Of a DNA stretch of 64,000 nt, positions 51,601 to 60,185 are shown in pieces. The stretch spans positions 248,001 through 312,000 of the forward strand of contig NZ_CP118267.1 in the NCBI RefSeq assembly GCF_030062155.1. The letters are read 5' to 3'. Positions within the stretch are counted from its first letter, which is position 1; every line of letters starts with the position of its first letter. The notes under the pieces are model-generated. The model was given only the letters and a program-made list of their open reading frames with translations, was not told the DNA's origin and searched no databases. The DNA is from Pantoea sp. Lij88 (GTDB taxonomy: Bacteria; Pseudomonadota; Gammaproteobacteria; Enterobacterales; Enterobacteriaceae). Made by a program: the position numbers and the translations under genes.

Positions 51601-53196
51601 GATGCGGCCCGTCTGCGCGATGCGCTGGCTATCGTGTTACCTGACGATCTGCCCGCAACGTTTCTGGCGTCGCAGGCCGATCCACTGCGCGATCTGGTTA
51701 ACCGCTTCGCCCGGACCCATACCCTGTTCACCGCCCGACAGCTGGCCATGCATTTTGGACTGGGTGTGGCCGTGGTGAATGAGGTGCTGCTTTCCCTGCA
51801 TCAGCAGGGCAGCCTGCTGAATATGGGCACGGGAGCGGGCGAATCGGAGACGCCGTGGGTTTCAGCAGAGATCTTCAAAAGGCTGCGCTTACGTTCACTG
51901 CAATCAGCACGCGAGGCAACCCGTCCAGTGCCACCCGCCGCCTGGGTCAGCCTGATGCTGGAGCGCCACGGTCTGCTTAACACGCAGCGTGAAGAACTGG
52001 CGGGTACAGACGGACTTCTGCGGGTCATCGAGCAACTGGCGGGCGTGCCGTTACCGGCTTCGCTGTGGGAGTCACAAATCCTGCGCGCCAGGATAGCCGA
52101 CTATCAGCCTGCGATGCTCGACGAACTGTTGGCCCGTGGCGAGGTGATCTGGTGCGGGCATAAAGCGCTGGGCCAGAATGATGGTTTAATCTCGCTTCAC
52201 CTCACTGAATTTGCCGCGGAAACGCTGCCGGTCATAGACACCCCCCAGCCTCTTACGTCCATACAGCAGGCAGTTATCGATGCACTGAGCCGCGGTGGCT
52301 CGTGGTTCGTACATGAGATCACGGCGCAGATTGAAGCCGCTGAGACGCAGCCCACTGAAATCTATGACGCCCTGTGGCAGCTGGTCTGGCAGGGCTATGT
52401 CAGCGCCGACAGCTGGATTGCGGTGCGTGGCTTGCTGACCACGCCAGGCGTGACCCGTTCACGTCCGGCACGCACGCTGCGCACCCGCTTTGGTCAGCGT
52501 TTCTCGCCTGGCGCTCTGCCCGCACGCCGACCGGCGGTCAACACGCTGGCTGGCCGCTGGTCACGGGTTGAGCGACCGGATATTGCGCCTGCCCGGCTGG
52601 CCCTTTCACTGGTTGAAAATCTGCTCGACCGTTATGGCGTGATCACGCGAGGTTGCGCGATATCGGAACAAATCCCCGGCGGATTTCCGGCGTTGCAGCC
52701 GGTGTTACGTGGCATGGAAGATGCCGGTCGGCTGCTGCGCGGCCGTTTTGTGGCCGGTGCAGGCGGTGCGCAGTTTGCCGACCATCTGACCATTGAACGG
52801 CTGCGGGTGCTGGCAGATAACCCGGAAGCCGCAACAGAGGCGGTGGCACTGGCGGCGCCTGACCCGGCGAATCCGTTTGGTGCAATGCTGAGCTGGCCGG
52901 TGCATGCCAGCGGGATTCGCCCGACCCGTCGTCAGGGTGCGCGGGTCGTGATCGCTGGCGGCGCGCTGATGCTTTATCTGACGCCAGCAGGCAAAGAGTT
53001 GCTGACATTCAGCGACGATTCCGCACAGCTTGAGGCAGCGGTGGCGGCGCTGGGCGTGGCGCTGAAACGGGAGAAGTCGGCGAGTTTTACACTGGAAACG
53101 GTGGATGGAGAATCAGTGACGCAGTCACCGCTGCTCAACGTCCTGCGACACGCCGGTTTTTCCCGGGTTCCGCAGGGATTTAGCTGGTACAGCTGA
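48670..53196 (+). CDS. lhr: Large helicase-related protein Lhr
   Basis: A superfamily 2 ATP-dependent 3'-5' helicase of about 1508 residues, close to the 1538 of E. coli Lhr. Walker A is LVIAPTGSGKT (about residue 50), the DEVH box is VIVDEVHAVAGSKR (about 175), motif III is GLSATVRP, and motif VI is QRVGRAGHQVGG near 400. Beyond residue 850 lies the long C-terminal extension unique to Lhr, recently linked to uracil-DNA glycosylase activity in E. coli. The start is uncertain: ATGs at 48670 and 48673 or a TTG at 48649, none with a strong ribosome site. It acts in DNA repair in the cytoplasm. Confidence 0.95.
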   Translation: MMSKSQSDAVLARFSPATRRWFSAAFAEPTPVQSAAWNAIASGEHALVIAPTGSGKTLAAFLTAIDTLFQVRTDQPAPTRETTTRILYISPVKALAADVQRNLNLPLAGVYAERQMLNEPEITLNIGMRSGDTPSAERARLLRRPPDILITTPESLFLMLTSKARTTLQGVTTVIVDEVHAVAGSKRSSQLALSLERLDALLPQPAQRIGLSATVRPVERVAAFLGGCQPVQVVNPAANRTLHLTIEVPVEDMTDIASADDLTGEATSASGSIWPHIEARILQQVMAHRATLVFVNSRGLAEKLTARLNARYLAQQTTAGDEEQAEDDDLIARSHHGSVSKEQRGEIEAALKQGRLRCVVATSSLELGIDMGPVDLVIQVGAPLSVASALQRVGRAGHQVGGISTGILFPRTRRDLLDSAVIVQSMRAGQLDALAPPRNPLDILAQQTLAAVAMDPLQVDAWYAQVCRADPFRSLSRRLFEATLDMLAGKFPSDGFAQLRPQLVWDRESGLLTARPGAQHLAVTSGGTILDRGMFSVILPEGEEQAGSRRVGELDEEMVYESRVNDIITLGATSWRIQQITHDQVLVVPAPGRPARLPFWRGEGVGRSADSGASLGLFLRQLNAASPDDAQQQLRALGLDSRAVTNLLALLAEQRAATGVLPDDRTLLIERCRDEIGDWRVILHSPWGKRINAPWALAIAARIQQRMGIDASVAASDDGIVARFPASEGLLPGAELFMFDADQLTQEVTASVGQSALFAARFRECASRALLLPRRNPGKRSPLWQQRLRAGQLLEVARQFDDFPVLIETARECLQDVYDLPALHQLMEQLAQGNVKMVEVTTDQPSPFAAPLLFGYVAEFIYASDAPQAERRASLLALDSNLLGELLGQTSKRDLLAPDVVEQVGQELQRIDARYQAQHAEGIIDLLRDLGPLSITDIAARFSGNDPQIAEAVAQFSAARRIIPLTLAGEERWAVIEDAARLRDALAIVLPDDLPATFLASQADPLRDLVNRFARTHTLFTARQLAMHFGLGVAVVNEVLLSLHQQGSLLNMGTGAGESETPWVSAEIFKRLRLRSLQSAREATRPVPPAAWVSLMLERHGLLNTQREELAGTDGLLRVIEQLAGVPLPASLWESQILRARIADYQPAMLDELLARGEVIWCGHKALGQNDGLISLHLTEFAAETLPVIDTPQPLTSIQQAVIDALSRGGSWFVHEITAQIEAAETQPTEIYDALWQLVWQGYVSADSWIAVRGLLTTPGVTRSRPARTLRTRFGQRFSPGALPARRPAVNTLAGRWSRVERPDIAPARLALSLVENLLDRYGVITRGCAISEQIPGGFPALQPVLRGMEDAGRLLRGRFVAGAGGAQFADHLTIERLRVLADNPEAATEAVALAAPDPANPFGAMLSWPVHASGIRPTRRQGARVVIAGGALMLYLTPAGKELLTFSDDSAQLEAAVAALGVALKREKSASFTLETVDGESVTQSPLLNVLRHAGFSRVPQGFSWYS

Positions 53197-53346
53197 TTTT
53201 TTTTCGCGTCCAGCGTCGATAACGGCCTGAAGCGGCGCCGTTATCAGACGCCGATCGTTGTAGCAGAGCCAGGGACCGGAGAACGCCGGATAGTTGCGCA
53301 GCTAAATCACCGTTACAATTGATCTACATTCACGCAGGAGGTTTTC

Positions 53347-54201
53347 ATGTCAGACACCACCATGACTTTTACGTTAGGCGATCGTGAAGTAAACCGTCTC
53401 GGCTATGGCGCTATGCAGCTGGCCGGCCCTAGCGTGTTCGGCCCGGTGAAAGATGAAGCGCGGGCTATACAGGTTTTACGCGACGCCATCGCGGCAGGCG
53501 TCAATCATATCGACACCAGCGACTTTTATGGGCCGCATGAAACCAATCAGTTAATAAAAAAAGCGCTCCATCCTTATCCGCAGGATCTCTGCATTGTGAC
53601 CAAAGTGGGTGCCCGCCGCGACGTCAAAGGCGGCTGGCTCGCGGCGATGGAACCGGAGGCGCTGACGCAGGCGGTGGAAGATAACCTGCGCAACCTGGGG
53701 CTGGACGTGATTGAAGTGGTGAACCTTCGCAGCATGCTGCATCCGGCTAAACCTAAAGAAGGCTCTCTGGCGCCACAGCTGGAAGCACTACTGGAATTAC
53801 AGGCGCGCGGGCTGATTCGGCATATTGGCCTGAGCAACGTTACTGCCACGCAAATCGCAGAAGCGCAGGCGATGACGCCGATCGTCTGCGTGCAGAATAT
53901 GTATAACCTCGCGCATCGGCAGGATGATGAACTGGTGGATCAGCTTGCGCAGCAGGGTATCGCTTACGTGCCGTTTTTCCCGCTGGGCGGTTTCTCTCCG
54001 CTGCAATCGGATCGACTTAATGAAGTGGCTGCGGCGCTGAATGCCACGCCGATGCAGGTTGCACTGGCGTGGCTGCTGCGGCGCTCGCCTAATATTCTGT
54101 TGATTCCCGGCACCTCTTCGCCGGAACACCTCAAAGAGAATCTTGCCAGCGCTAAGCTGCACCTGTCGGATGAGGTGATGGAAAAGCTGAATACCCTTTA
54201 A
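53347..54201 (+). CDS. pdxI: Pyridoxal reductase PdxI (YdbC-type aldo/keto reductase)
   Basis: A 284-residue aldo/keto reductase, nearly the length of E. coli PdxI/YdbC (286). The catalytic tetrad is visible: Asp and Tyr in HIDTSDFYGPHETN (residues about 55-68), Lys in CIVTKVGARRD (83-93), with the His position altered as usual in this subgroup (VEVVNLRSM). The NADPH site is at the end (LIPGTSSPEHLKENLASA). It reduces pyridoxal to pyridoxine in vitamin B6 salvage. A GCAGGAGG ribosome site precedes the ATG. A bidirectional hairpin follows. Confidence 0.92.
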   Translation: MSDTTMTFTLGDREVNRLGYGAMQLAGPSVFGPVKDEARAIQVLRDAIAAGVNHIDTSDFYGPHETNQLIKKALHPYPQDLCIVTKVGARRDVKGGWLAAMEPEALTQAVEDNLRNLGLDVIEVVNLRSMLHPAKPKEGSLAPQLEALLELQARGLIRHIGLSNVTATQIAEAQAMTPIVCVQNMYNLAHRQDDELVDQLAQQGIAYVPFFPLGGFSPLQSDRLNEVAAALNATPMQVALAWLLRRSPNILLIPGTSSPEHLKENLASAKLHLSDEVMEKLNTL

Positions 54202-54204
54202 CAT

Positions 54205-54227
54205 CAGGCCCGCATAAAGCGGGCCTG
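54205..54227. terminator. Bidirectional terminator between pdxI and hydrolase gene
   Basis: Perfect 9-bp arms CAGGCCCGC and GCGGGCCTG around ATAAA, followed by ACTCTTTC on the plus strand. It separates convergent genes. Confidence 0.75.
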
Positions 54228-54240
54228 ACTCTTTCACGTT

Positions 54241-55740
54241 TCAGAAGCTGTTGAGGCAGGCCGCCAGCTTTGGCCTGTCACTGCAACCGATGTGGTGATC
54301 GATTCGGCTAATCATGTACGGGTAAAACGGGTTGGAGGTGGCGCGCATAATCGAGTCCAGCCCGACAATCAGCACCGCACTCTCACCACGCAGTGACAAC
54401 GTACCAAAACTGATCCCAAACTCATTCTTCTTCGCGGGTGCACTGCCATAGAGACCATCCTCCGCCGGAAACGGTATGGCAACGTGTGACAGCGAGTAGA
54501 GCCCCGCCGGATAGTTAATGGCCAGCGGCTGAATCCGTTCCTGAGTCTCTCCGGCGGGCACGCTTTTGGTCACCATTTGCAGCGAGGTGGCGGAAGCATT
54601 GGTGATGACCGTCGAGGCATAATTGCGACGGGTTGCAGGCAGCAGCTGATTTACCGCCGTGTATGAGGAGTGCCGGAATAGCGGACTGACGGTGACGGCC
54701 TGATTGATATCGAACAGTACCAGCTCACTGCCATTCTCCGGCAAAAAATTGTACAACGAGCGGATTACCGAAGGCGTGCTGACGGTAGAATCCATCACCG
54801 ACTGAAAAGTCAGTACCGGCGGAAAGCCAGATAGCTGCTGATTACGCGCGTAGTGCTGGATCTCTTTCTGCAGCGCCTGTGTCAGTAAATAGGTCTGGCG
54901 GGCAGCGTGAACCGGAAAAGAGTTATATTTAAACGGATTAAACTCCGGCACGATGTTCAGCCACGCGGTTTTTGAGAAGGCCGGAAAAACAGAGGGCAGA
55001 CCGGCGATGCCAGCGAAGCGGGCAAATCTCGTCACACCGATCATCGGAGATAACAGAATCAGCTGTTGTGGACGACGCAGCGAGTCATCGCCCAGGCTGT
55101 CGAGCGCATATTTTACTGCCAGCGCCCCGCCGTTCGAGAAACCGACCAGATGCAGCGGCGTCTGCGTGCCTGCCAGACGGGTTGCTTCCCGCACCGCCAG
55201 ACGCGTAGCAGCCATCCAGTCCTGCCATTCAACATCCGTTAAACCTGCGGGCACCGTGCCGTGACCCGGTAACCTTATCGCCACCGCCACAAAGCCCCGC
55301 TGACGATAAGTCTCTGCTACATGACGCAGACTGTAAGGGCTGTCCGTCAGCCCATGCAACAGCACGACCGCACCGCGCGGCGTGCCTGTCGGGCGCAGAA
55401 TGTAGGAGCGGTTCCAGTCCTGATCAAAATGGCCCGGATAGATCATGCTGCCAGCGTAATATCGGTTGAGCGGGGTTTTATCTTCGGCTTCAAGTTGGTT
55501 GCTGACCTGCTGCTTCATCTCGTCAAACAGCTGATTTTCGGCAGTGAGGTAATCGGCATAACTGGCTTTATCGAGTTGTGCCACGGTCAGTTCATGGGGG
55601 ATCCAGGTGTGCCAGCGATGTAGATCCGGTCCGCGCTCTGCTTCATAGATTCGGATGATCAGTATCAGCAGTAAAAGCACCCCGACCACTATCACCAGCC
55701 GCCAGAGTCTGCGTTTAATTGTTTTCCATTTCCGGGTCAT
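54241..55740 (-). CDS. Membrane-anchored alpha/beta hydrolase
   Basis: A 499-residue protein with one N-terminal membrane helix (VIVVGVLLLLILIIRI, about residues 17-32) and a large alpha/beta-hydrolase domain, probably periplasmic. The oxyanion strand is VVLLHGLTDSPYSLRHVAE (about 125) and the nucleophile elbow is LVGFSNGGALAVKYALDSLG (Ser near 208), of the serine-aminopeptidase/lysophospholipase type. The C-terminal third is of unknown role. It lies 18 bases downstream of pagP on the same strand, so the two are probably co-transcribed, which suggests an envelope-lipid or detoxification job; this is inference. Confidence 0.87.
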   Translation of the reverse strand: MTRKWKTIKRRLWRLVIVVGVLLLLILIIRIYEAERGPDLHRWHTWIPHELTVAQLDKASYADYLTAENQLFDEMKQQVSNQLEAEDKTPLNRYYAGSMIYPGHFDQDWNRSYILRPTGTPRGAVVLLHGLTDSPYSLRHVAETYRQRGFVAVAIRLPGHGTVPAGLTDVEWQDWMAATRLAVREATRLAGTQTPLHLVGFSNGGALAVKYALDSLGDDSLRRPQQLILLSPMIGVTRFARFAGIAGLPSVFPAFSKTAWLNIVPEFNPFKYNSFPVHAARQTYLLTQALQKEIQHYARNQQLSGFPPVLTFQSVMDSTVSTPSVIRSLYNFLPENGSELVLFDINQAVTVSPLFRHSSYTAVNQLLPATRRNYASTVITNASATSLQMVTKSVPAGETQERIQPLAINYPAGLYSLSHVAIPFPAEDGLYGSAPAKKNEFGISFGTLSLRGESAVLIVGLDSIMRATSNPFYPYMISRIDHHIGCSDRPKLAACLNSF

Positions 55741-55758
55741 ACATCCTGTCCTGAAAAA

Positions 55759-56319
55759 TTAAAATGCATAGCGAAACCACGCGAATAAAACGTTGCCATT
55801 ATTGTAGGTGCCCGGAATATAAGTGAACTGCACATTCACCGCCTTATAACCGGCAGAGAACAGCGGCAAAATAATGGGGAGCGGAATGTAGTTACCAAAG
55901 TCTTCCCGTGCGGTGATCCCGGCTGTTAATCCGGCACCCAGTCGAAAGTCCTGACTCGAACCCGGATACCAGCCCTTTTCCCAGCCATAACCGACAATCG
56001 GCTGCCACTCGTTGTGCGAATCTTTAAAGGCCATCGCATAGAGCGCGCTCCAGTCGCCGCTGTCGTTGTAGCGGGAAATACCCAGACCGCCGCCCCAGGG
56101 ATTCTCGTTATAGTGATCGGTTTTTTCTTTGTCGTACATGAAGCGGGCGTGCCAGCTGATAAACGGCAGATAGAGATCGGTGTGTTGGGGATCGTTCCAT
56201 GTCTGCGCCACAGTGTCAGTGAATCCATTCCACCACGAAGAGACGGGTGTGGTTTCAGCATGCAGTGGCGCAGCGGTCAGCAGTGCAGCAACAACTGCCG
56301 TTGTAGTTGAAATTTTCAT
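55759..56319 (-). CDS. pagP: Lipid A palmitoyltransferase PagP
   Basis: A 186-residue outer-membrane beta-barrel enzyme that moves palmitate from a phospholipid to lipid A, strengthening the outer membrane against cationic peptides. The signal peptide ends at PLHAE. The catalytic triad is present: His in [12 protein letters not shown] and Asp-Ser in [13 protein letters not shown]. The N-terminal amphipathic helix ([16 protein letters not shown]) and the aromatic C-terminal residue F (LFAWFRYAF), needed for barrel insertion, are as expected. In enterobacteria it is PhoP-regulated; I cannot point to a clear PhoP box here. Confidence 0.95.
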   Translation of the reverse strand: MKISTTTAVVAALLTAAPLHAETTPVSSWWNGFTDTVAQTWNDPQHTDLYLPFISWHARFMYDKEKTDHYNENPWGGGLGISRYNDSGDWSALYAMAFKDSHNEWQPIVGYGWEKGWYPGSSQDFRLGAGLTAGITAREDFGNYIPLPIILPLFSAGYKAVNVQFTYIPGTYNNGNVLFAWFRYAF

Positions 56320-56456
56320 TGAGCATCCCGATCAGCGTGCAGAGCAGATGGAAATTGAGTATAGCGCAGAGGCAGAAGCAATCTTTGTCAGCGGTCATGC
56401 TTCGCTTAGACGGGGGTTTCAGAAGACATTGAACAAAGGATTTTGATGCGGGGCTC

Positions 56457-56481
56457 TGGCGATTTCAGGCTGAAATCGCCA
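56457..56481. repeat. Perfect palindromic hairpin, partly repeated at 63906
   Basis: Eleven-base arms TGGCGATTTCA and TGAAATCGCCA around GGC, in the 310-base gap between pagP and the sugar porter. Its first 20 bases recur at 63906-63925, so it may belong to a short dispersed repeat. The gap holds no gene otherwise. Confidence 0.5.
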
Positions 56482-56591
56482 GAACTGTACAGAATTTGAG
56501 CATCAGACAGCACTGATTACAGTGAATGCTTTTCTAAGGGAGCAATGGATCAGGCCGGGAAGGTGTGGTCTGGAAGAATTGATCAGGCGGT

Positions 56592-56623
56592 AAAACCGGA
56601 TTCAGCCGCAGGGCTGAATCCGG
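56592..56623 (-). terminator. Rho-independent terminator of sugar porter gene
   Basis: On the minus strand, perfect 12-bp arms CCGGATTCAGCC and GGCTGAATCCGG around four bases are followed by TTTTA, 8 bases past the stop codon. Confidence 0.9.
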
Positions 56624-56630
56624 GGATGAG

Positions 56631-58082
56631 TTATAAGGCTTCAGCCTCTTTCTGCTTTTCGCCAAACTTCTCTTTCATGTGTGACTCAATCTCTTCCAGG
56701 CTCTTGCCACGCGTCTCTGGCACCATCGCCATCACGAAGATCAGCGACCCGACGTTAATCGCAGCAAAGATGAAGAAGGTCGTGCTGCCGGCATATTCCA
56801 TGACCGGCGGGAAGCCAAACGCCACCACAGCGTTAAATATCCACTGTAGTGAGACGGCGCCGCCGGTTAACACACCACGCAACTGCATCGGGAACAGCTC
56901 TGACATCATCAGCCAGTAGACCGGCGAGATGCACATCTGCATGCAGAACAGGAACAGCAGAATGCAGGCCAGGGCGAGATAGCTCTGCATCACGCTGGAG
57001 CTCATAAAGGTCAGCACGCTGCCCAGCATGATCTGTGCAGTAATCACCAGACACAAACCGGTGATCAGCATCGTACGGCGCGGGAAGCGGCTGATGGCCC
57101 AGATGCCGACAAAAGTCGCCAGAACAGAAACCACACCATTCCCGATGGTGGCCGCAATTGAAGCGCTGGTCCCCAGGCCTGTCGACTTCAGGATGATCGG
57201 CGTGTAGTACATGAAGCCGTTGACGCCGGTAAACTGTGCAACAAAGCCCAGTCCGACACCGATGACCATCAGGCGGATAACCCACTTCTCGCGGATCAGG
57301 GTTTTCGCATCCGGCCCGCGCTCTGCGGCCCTCGCCTGTTTCTTCATCTGCGCCATCTCATGACGTACCTCGCGGGGCGTTTCGCGCAGATATTTCAGAA
57401 TCTTTTTCGCCTCTTTCAGTCGCCCTTCCGCCACCAGCCAGTGAGGCGACGCGGGAACGAAGAACGTACCGATGAACAGCAGGAAGCCCGGCACCATAGC
57501 AATTGCCAGCATGTAGCGCCACAGGTGCTGATCATGCAGCAGATAGCTCAGCAGCGTACTGGCAACGTAGGCGATGAGCTGTCCGGTGACAATCATCAGC
57601 TCATTGCGGCTGACCAGCGGCGCACGCAGGCGTGGGCCGGCAATCTCGGCGATAAACACCGGTACAGTGGAAGAGCCACCGCCGACAGCAATCCCCAGCA
57701 GGAAGCGCATAGCCACCATAACGTTGACGGAGGGCGCCAGCGCGGTTCCCAGAGAACCCAGCACAAAAATGACCGCCAGGCTGCGCAGTGTAATACGGCG
57801 GCCAAAACGGTCGGAGAAGAAACCACTCAGGAAGGAACCAATAGCGGCGCCGAACACCAGCGAAGAGGCGACCAGCCCTTCTGTGAAGGAGTTCAGTCCC
57901 AGACCACCCTGATCGGGGGGTGAGGTCATATAAGGTAACGCACCCGAGATAATCCCGGTGTCATAGCCAAAAGCCAGCGCGCCCATGGTGGCAACGAGCA
58001 CCACTAAAAAGATGCGCTGGCGTACCGTATCCGCAGGCGCGTGATCGCCCGCTTCACCAGAGTCTGGTGTATTCGTACTCAT
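56631..58082 (-). CDS. Sugar porter family MFS transporter
   Basis: A 483-residue inner-membrane sugar:H+ symporter (XylE/GalP/IolT group). Diagnostic motifs are all present: GYDTGIISGALPYM in helix 1, the loop GFFSDRFGRRITL, RFLLGIAVGGGSSTVPVFIA in helix 4, QFTGVNGFMYYTPIIL in helix 7 and the end VPETRGKSLEEIE. These indicate a hexose, pentose or inositol as substrate but do not say which. No catabolic genes adjoin it directly; the sugar operon at 59.4-63.4 kb is close but has its own transporter. A strong terminator follows. Confidence 0.93.
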   Translation of the reverse strand: MSTNTPDSGEAGDHAPADTVRQRIFLVVLVATMGALAFGYDTGIISGALPYMTSPPDQGGLGLNSFTEGLVASSLVFGAAIGSFLSGFFSDRFGRRITLRSLAVIFVLGSLGTALAPSVNVMVAMRFLLGIAVGGGSSTVPVFIAEIAGPRLRAPLVSRNELMIVTGQLIAYVASTLLSYLLHDQHLWRYMLAIAMVPGFLLFIGTFFVPASPHWLVAEGRLKEAKKILKYLRETPREVRHEMAQMKKQARAAERGPDAKTLIREKWVIRLMVIGVGLGFVAQFTGVNGFMYYTPIILKSTGLGTSASIAATIGNGVVSVLATFVGIWAISRFPRRTMLITGLCLVITAQIMLGSVLTFMSSSVMQSYLALACILLFLFCMQMCISPVYWLMMSELFPMQLRGVLTGGAVSLQWIFNAVVAFGFPPVMEYAGSTTFFIFAAINVGSLIFVMAMVPETRGKSLEEIESHMKEKFGEKQKEAEAL

Positions 58083-58287
58083 AATATTCCTGCCATTAAT
58101 AAGTTAAACATCCGTTTGATTAAATTTCATACGGAATAGAAATGGAACATAGTTACCGATTGGGAAGAGAAGTGTAGACGGTATTTAAAAGTTAGCTTTA
58201 GCAATGCGATTTTTATGGCGGGGATAATTAACCGAAGAAATAAACCAGCGTAATAGTGACTCTCTGAAAGTTATTCAGCCATCAGCA

Positions 58288-59184
58288 TTACGCGTTGAGT
58301 TCCTCCTGGATCCAGCTCAGAAAATGGGCGATGCGGGGAAACTGGGCGAACCCGCGAGGGAAGACCAGATGATGGGCGCTAACAGGCAGACTCTCCTGCT
58401 CTGACAGGACCCTGACCAGTTTTCCGCTGCGCAGGTAGTCCTGAGCCAGCAACTCACTCTCAAATATCAGACCGTGACCTAACATCGCCGCTTCAAGACT
58501 CATATATGAGCGATCAAAACGAAATAACCACTCTTTATCCGGCTGAGGTAATTGCTGAGACGCAAACCACTGCGGCCATTGAATAAGCGGTGACTCGGAT
58601 AATATCAGCGCATGATGAATTAAATCAGCGGGCTTCTGAACAGGATGGTGTTCCAGATAGGCGGGAGAAGCCAGCACCGACATTTTTTCATGGCGGATGG
58701 TTTTAATTTCAAAGGCATTCCATTCCGGGAATCCGTGACGTATGGCTATATCAATATTGTCGCGACTGAAGGACAGGTTTTCGTAGGAGCAGGAGAGCGT
58801 GAGCTGGAACTCAGGATAGCTGTCACGAAATCTATGAATGCGTGGCAACAGCCACAGCAGACCGAAACTGGGTGCGCAATGGATCCTGAGGTTGCTGCGC
58901 GCTTTCTCGTTACTGATGCGCGCCGTCGCCTGCGCCAGGCCCATCAGTATCGGCCCAATCTCCCTGAGGTAATGTTCTCCCGACAGCGTCAGCACAACCC
59001 CTTTTGCCGAGCGATTGAACAGAATGCAGCCCAGCTCCCGTTCCAGTTTTGCCAGCTGATGACTGGCCGCCGAGGGGGTAATACTCAACTCTTCGGCCGC
59101 ACGCGCGACATTACCAAAATGGGCCACCTGCTCAAAAACCCGCAGTGATTTAATCGAAGGTAAGTGATCAGACTGCTTATCCAT
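58288..59184 (-). CDS. LysR-family regulator, GcvA type
   Basis: A 298-residue LysR regulator. It opens LPSIKSLRVFEQVAHFGNVA then RAAEELSITPSAASHQLAKL, the GcvA/AmpR-like variant of the helix-turn-helix. I chose the ATG at 59184, which has GGAGG five bases upstream; an ATG at 59196 lies in that ribosome site. It diverges from the SDR-transporter-transketolase operon at 59382, which it most likely activates in the presence of the substrate or an intermediate. Confidence 0.92.
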   Translation of the reverse strand: MDKQSDHLPSIKSLRVFEQVAHFGNVARAAEELSITPSAASHQLAKLERELGCILFNRSAKGVVLTLSGEHYLREIGPILMGLAQATARISNEKARSNLRIHCAPSFGLLWLLPRIHRFRDSYPEFQLTLSCSYENLSFSRDNIDIAIRHGFPEWNAFEIKTIRHEKMSVLASPAYLEHHPVQKPADLIHHALILSESPLIQWPQWFASQQLPQPDKEWLFRFDRSYMSLEAAMLGHGLIFESELLAQDYLRSGKLVRVLSEQESLPVSAHHLVFPRGFAQFPRIAHFLSWIQEELNA

Positions 59185-59261
59185 CCGCGCCTCCACTCAG
59201 GATTTTTGTGATGTATGCCCATTTTTAAATCACAGAATTGTTAACTCCATCAAACCAACAA

Positions 59262-59283
59262 ATTCATTCAGCATCAAATGAAT
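59262..59283. promoter_or_regulatory. Inverted repeat, candidate LysR site for transketolase operon
   Basis: Arms ATTCAT and ATGAAT ten bases apart (T-N-A type spacing close to the LysR consensus), in the 197-base divergent promoter region, 99 bases before the SDR start. Confidence 0.4.
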
Positions 59284-59381
59284 TTTTTTGCATTGCCAAT
59301 ATTAACCGCATTATCAATTCTGATCGTGACCCTGCCGGTAGCGATACCGAACCACTAATAATTATTCTTCTGGAGTGGACA

Positions 59382-60131
59382 ATGTTACTCGAAAACAAAG
59401 TTGCGATTATTACAGGTGCCGCCTCTCAGCGCGGCATTGGCCGGGCCACAGCCACCTGCTTTGCTCAGCAGGGTGCGCGCGTCGTGGTGCTCGATTTGGA
59501 TCTGCAGGCCGCCCAGGCCAGCGCACTGTCGTGTGGTGACGGGCATCTCGGTCTGGCAGCCGATGTCACCGATCCCCTCTCCGTTCGTCGCGCCATCGAC
59601 CAGGTCCTTGAGCACTTCGGGCGTATTGATGTGCTGGTCAATAATGCGGGGATTACTCAGCCGGTTAAGACACTGGAGATTGGCATGGAGGATTACAACC
59701 GTATTCTTGATGTCAATCTGCGCGGCACGCTGCTGATGTCTCAGGCGGTGATCCCTTCCATGCAGCAGCAGAAAGGCGGCAGCATCATCTGTCTTTCATC
59801 GGTATCGGCACAGCGCGGCGGCGGTATTTTTGGCGGTCCACACTACAGTGCAGCCAAAGCGGGCGTTCTGGGCCTGACTAAAGCGATGGCGCGCGAGTTT
59901 GGCCCCGACCAGATACGCATTAATGCCCTCACGCCCGGTCTGATTCAGACGGACATCACCGGTGGTCTGTTACAGGATGAACGCCGCCACGCCATTCTCG
60001 ACGGTATTCCGCTCGGACGCCTCGGTACCGCCAGCGATGTCGCTAACGCGGCGCTCTTCCTCGCCAGCGATCTCTCCGGTTATCTCACCGGCATCACGCT
60101 GGATGTGAACGGCGGCATGCTCATCCATTAA
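59382..60131 (+). CDS. Short-chain dehydrogenase of a catabolic operon
   Basis: A 249-residue classical SDR. The motif TGAASQRGIGRATATCF is at residues 12-28, Asp in VVLDLDLQ after the second strand indicates NAD, NNAG is at 89-92, and the catalytic residues are in CLSSVSA and YSAAK. I chose the ATG at 59382 (TGGAG upstream); a frame from 59238 exists but adds 48 untranslated-looking codons. As first gene before a transporter and a split transketolase, it probably oxidises a sugar or polyol to a ketose or ketose acid for transketolase cleavage. Confidence 0.93.
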   Translation: MLLENKVAIITGAASQRGIGRATATCFAQQGARVVVLDLDLQAAQASALSCGDGHLGLAADVTDPLSVRRAIDQVLEHFGRIDVLVNNAGITQPVKTLEIGMEDYNRILDVNLRGTLLMSQAVIPSMQQQKGGSIICLSSVSAQRGGGIFGGPHYSAAKAGVLGLTKAMAREFGPDQIRINALTPGLIQTDITGGLLQDERRHAILDGIPLGRLGTASDVANAALFLASDLSGYLTGITLDVNGGMLIH

Positions 60132-60185
60132 TCAGCGCCCTGCCCTGCCCGCACGCCCTGCGGGCTAACTTCGGGAGTGAACACC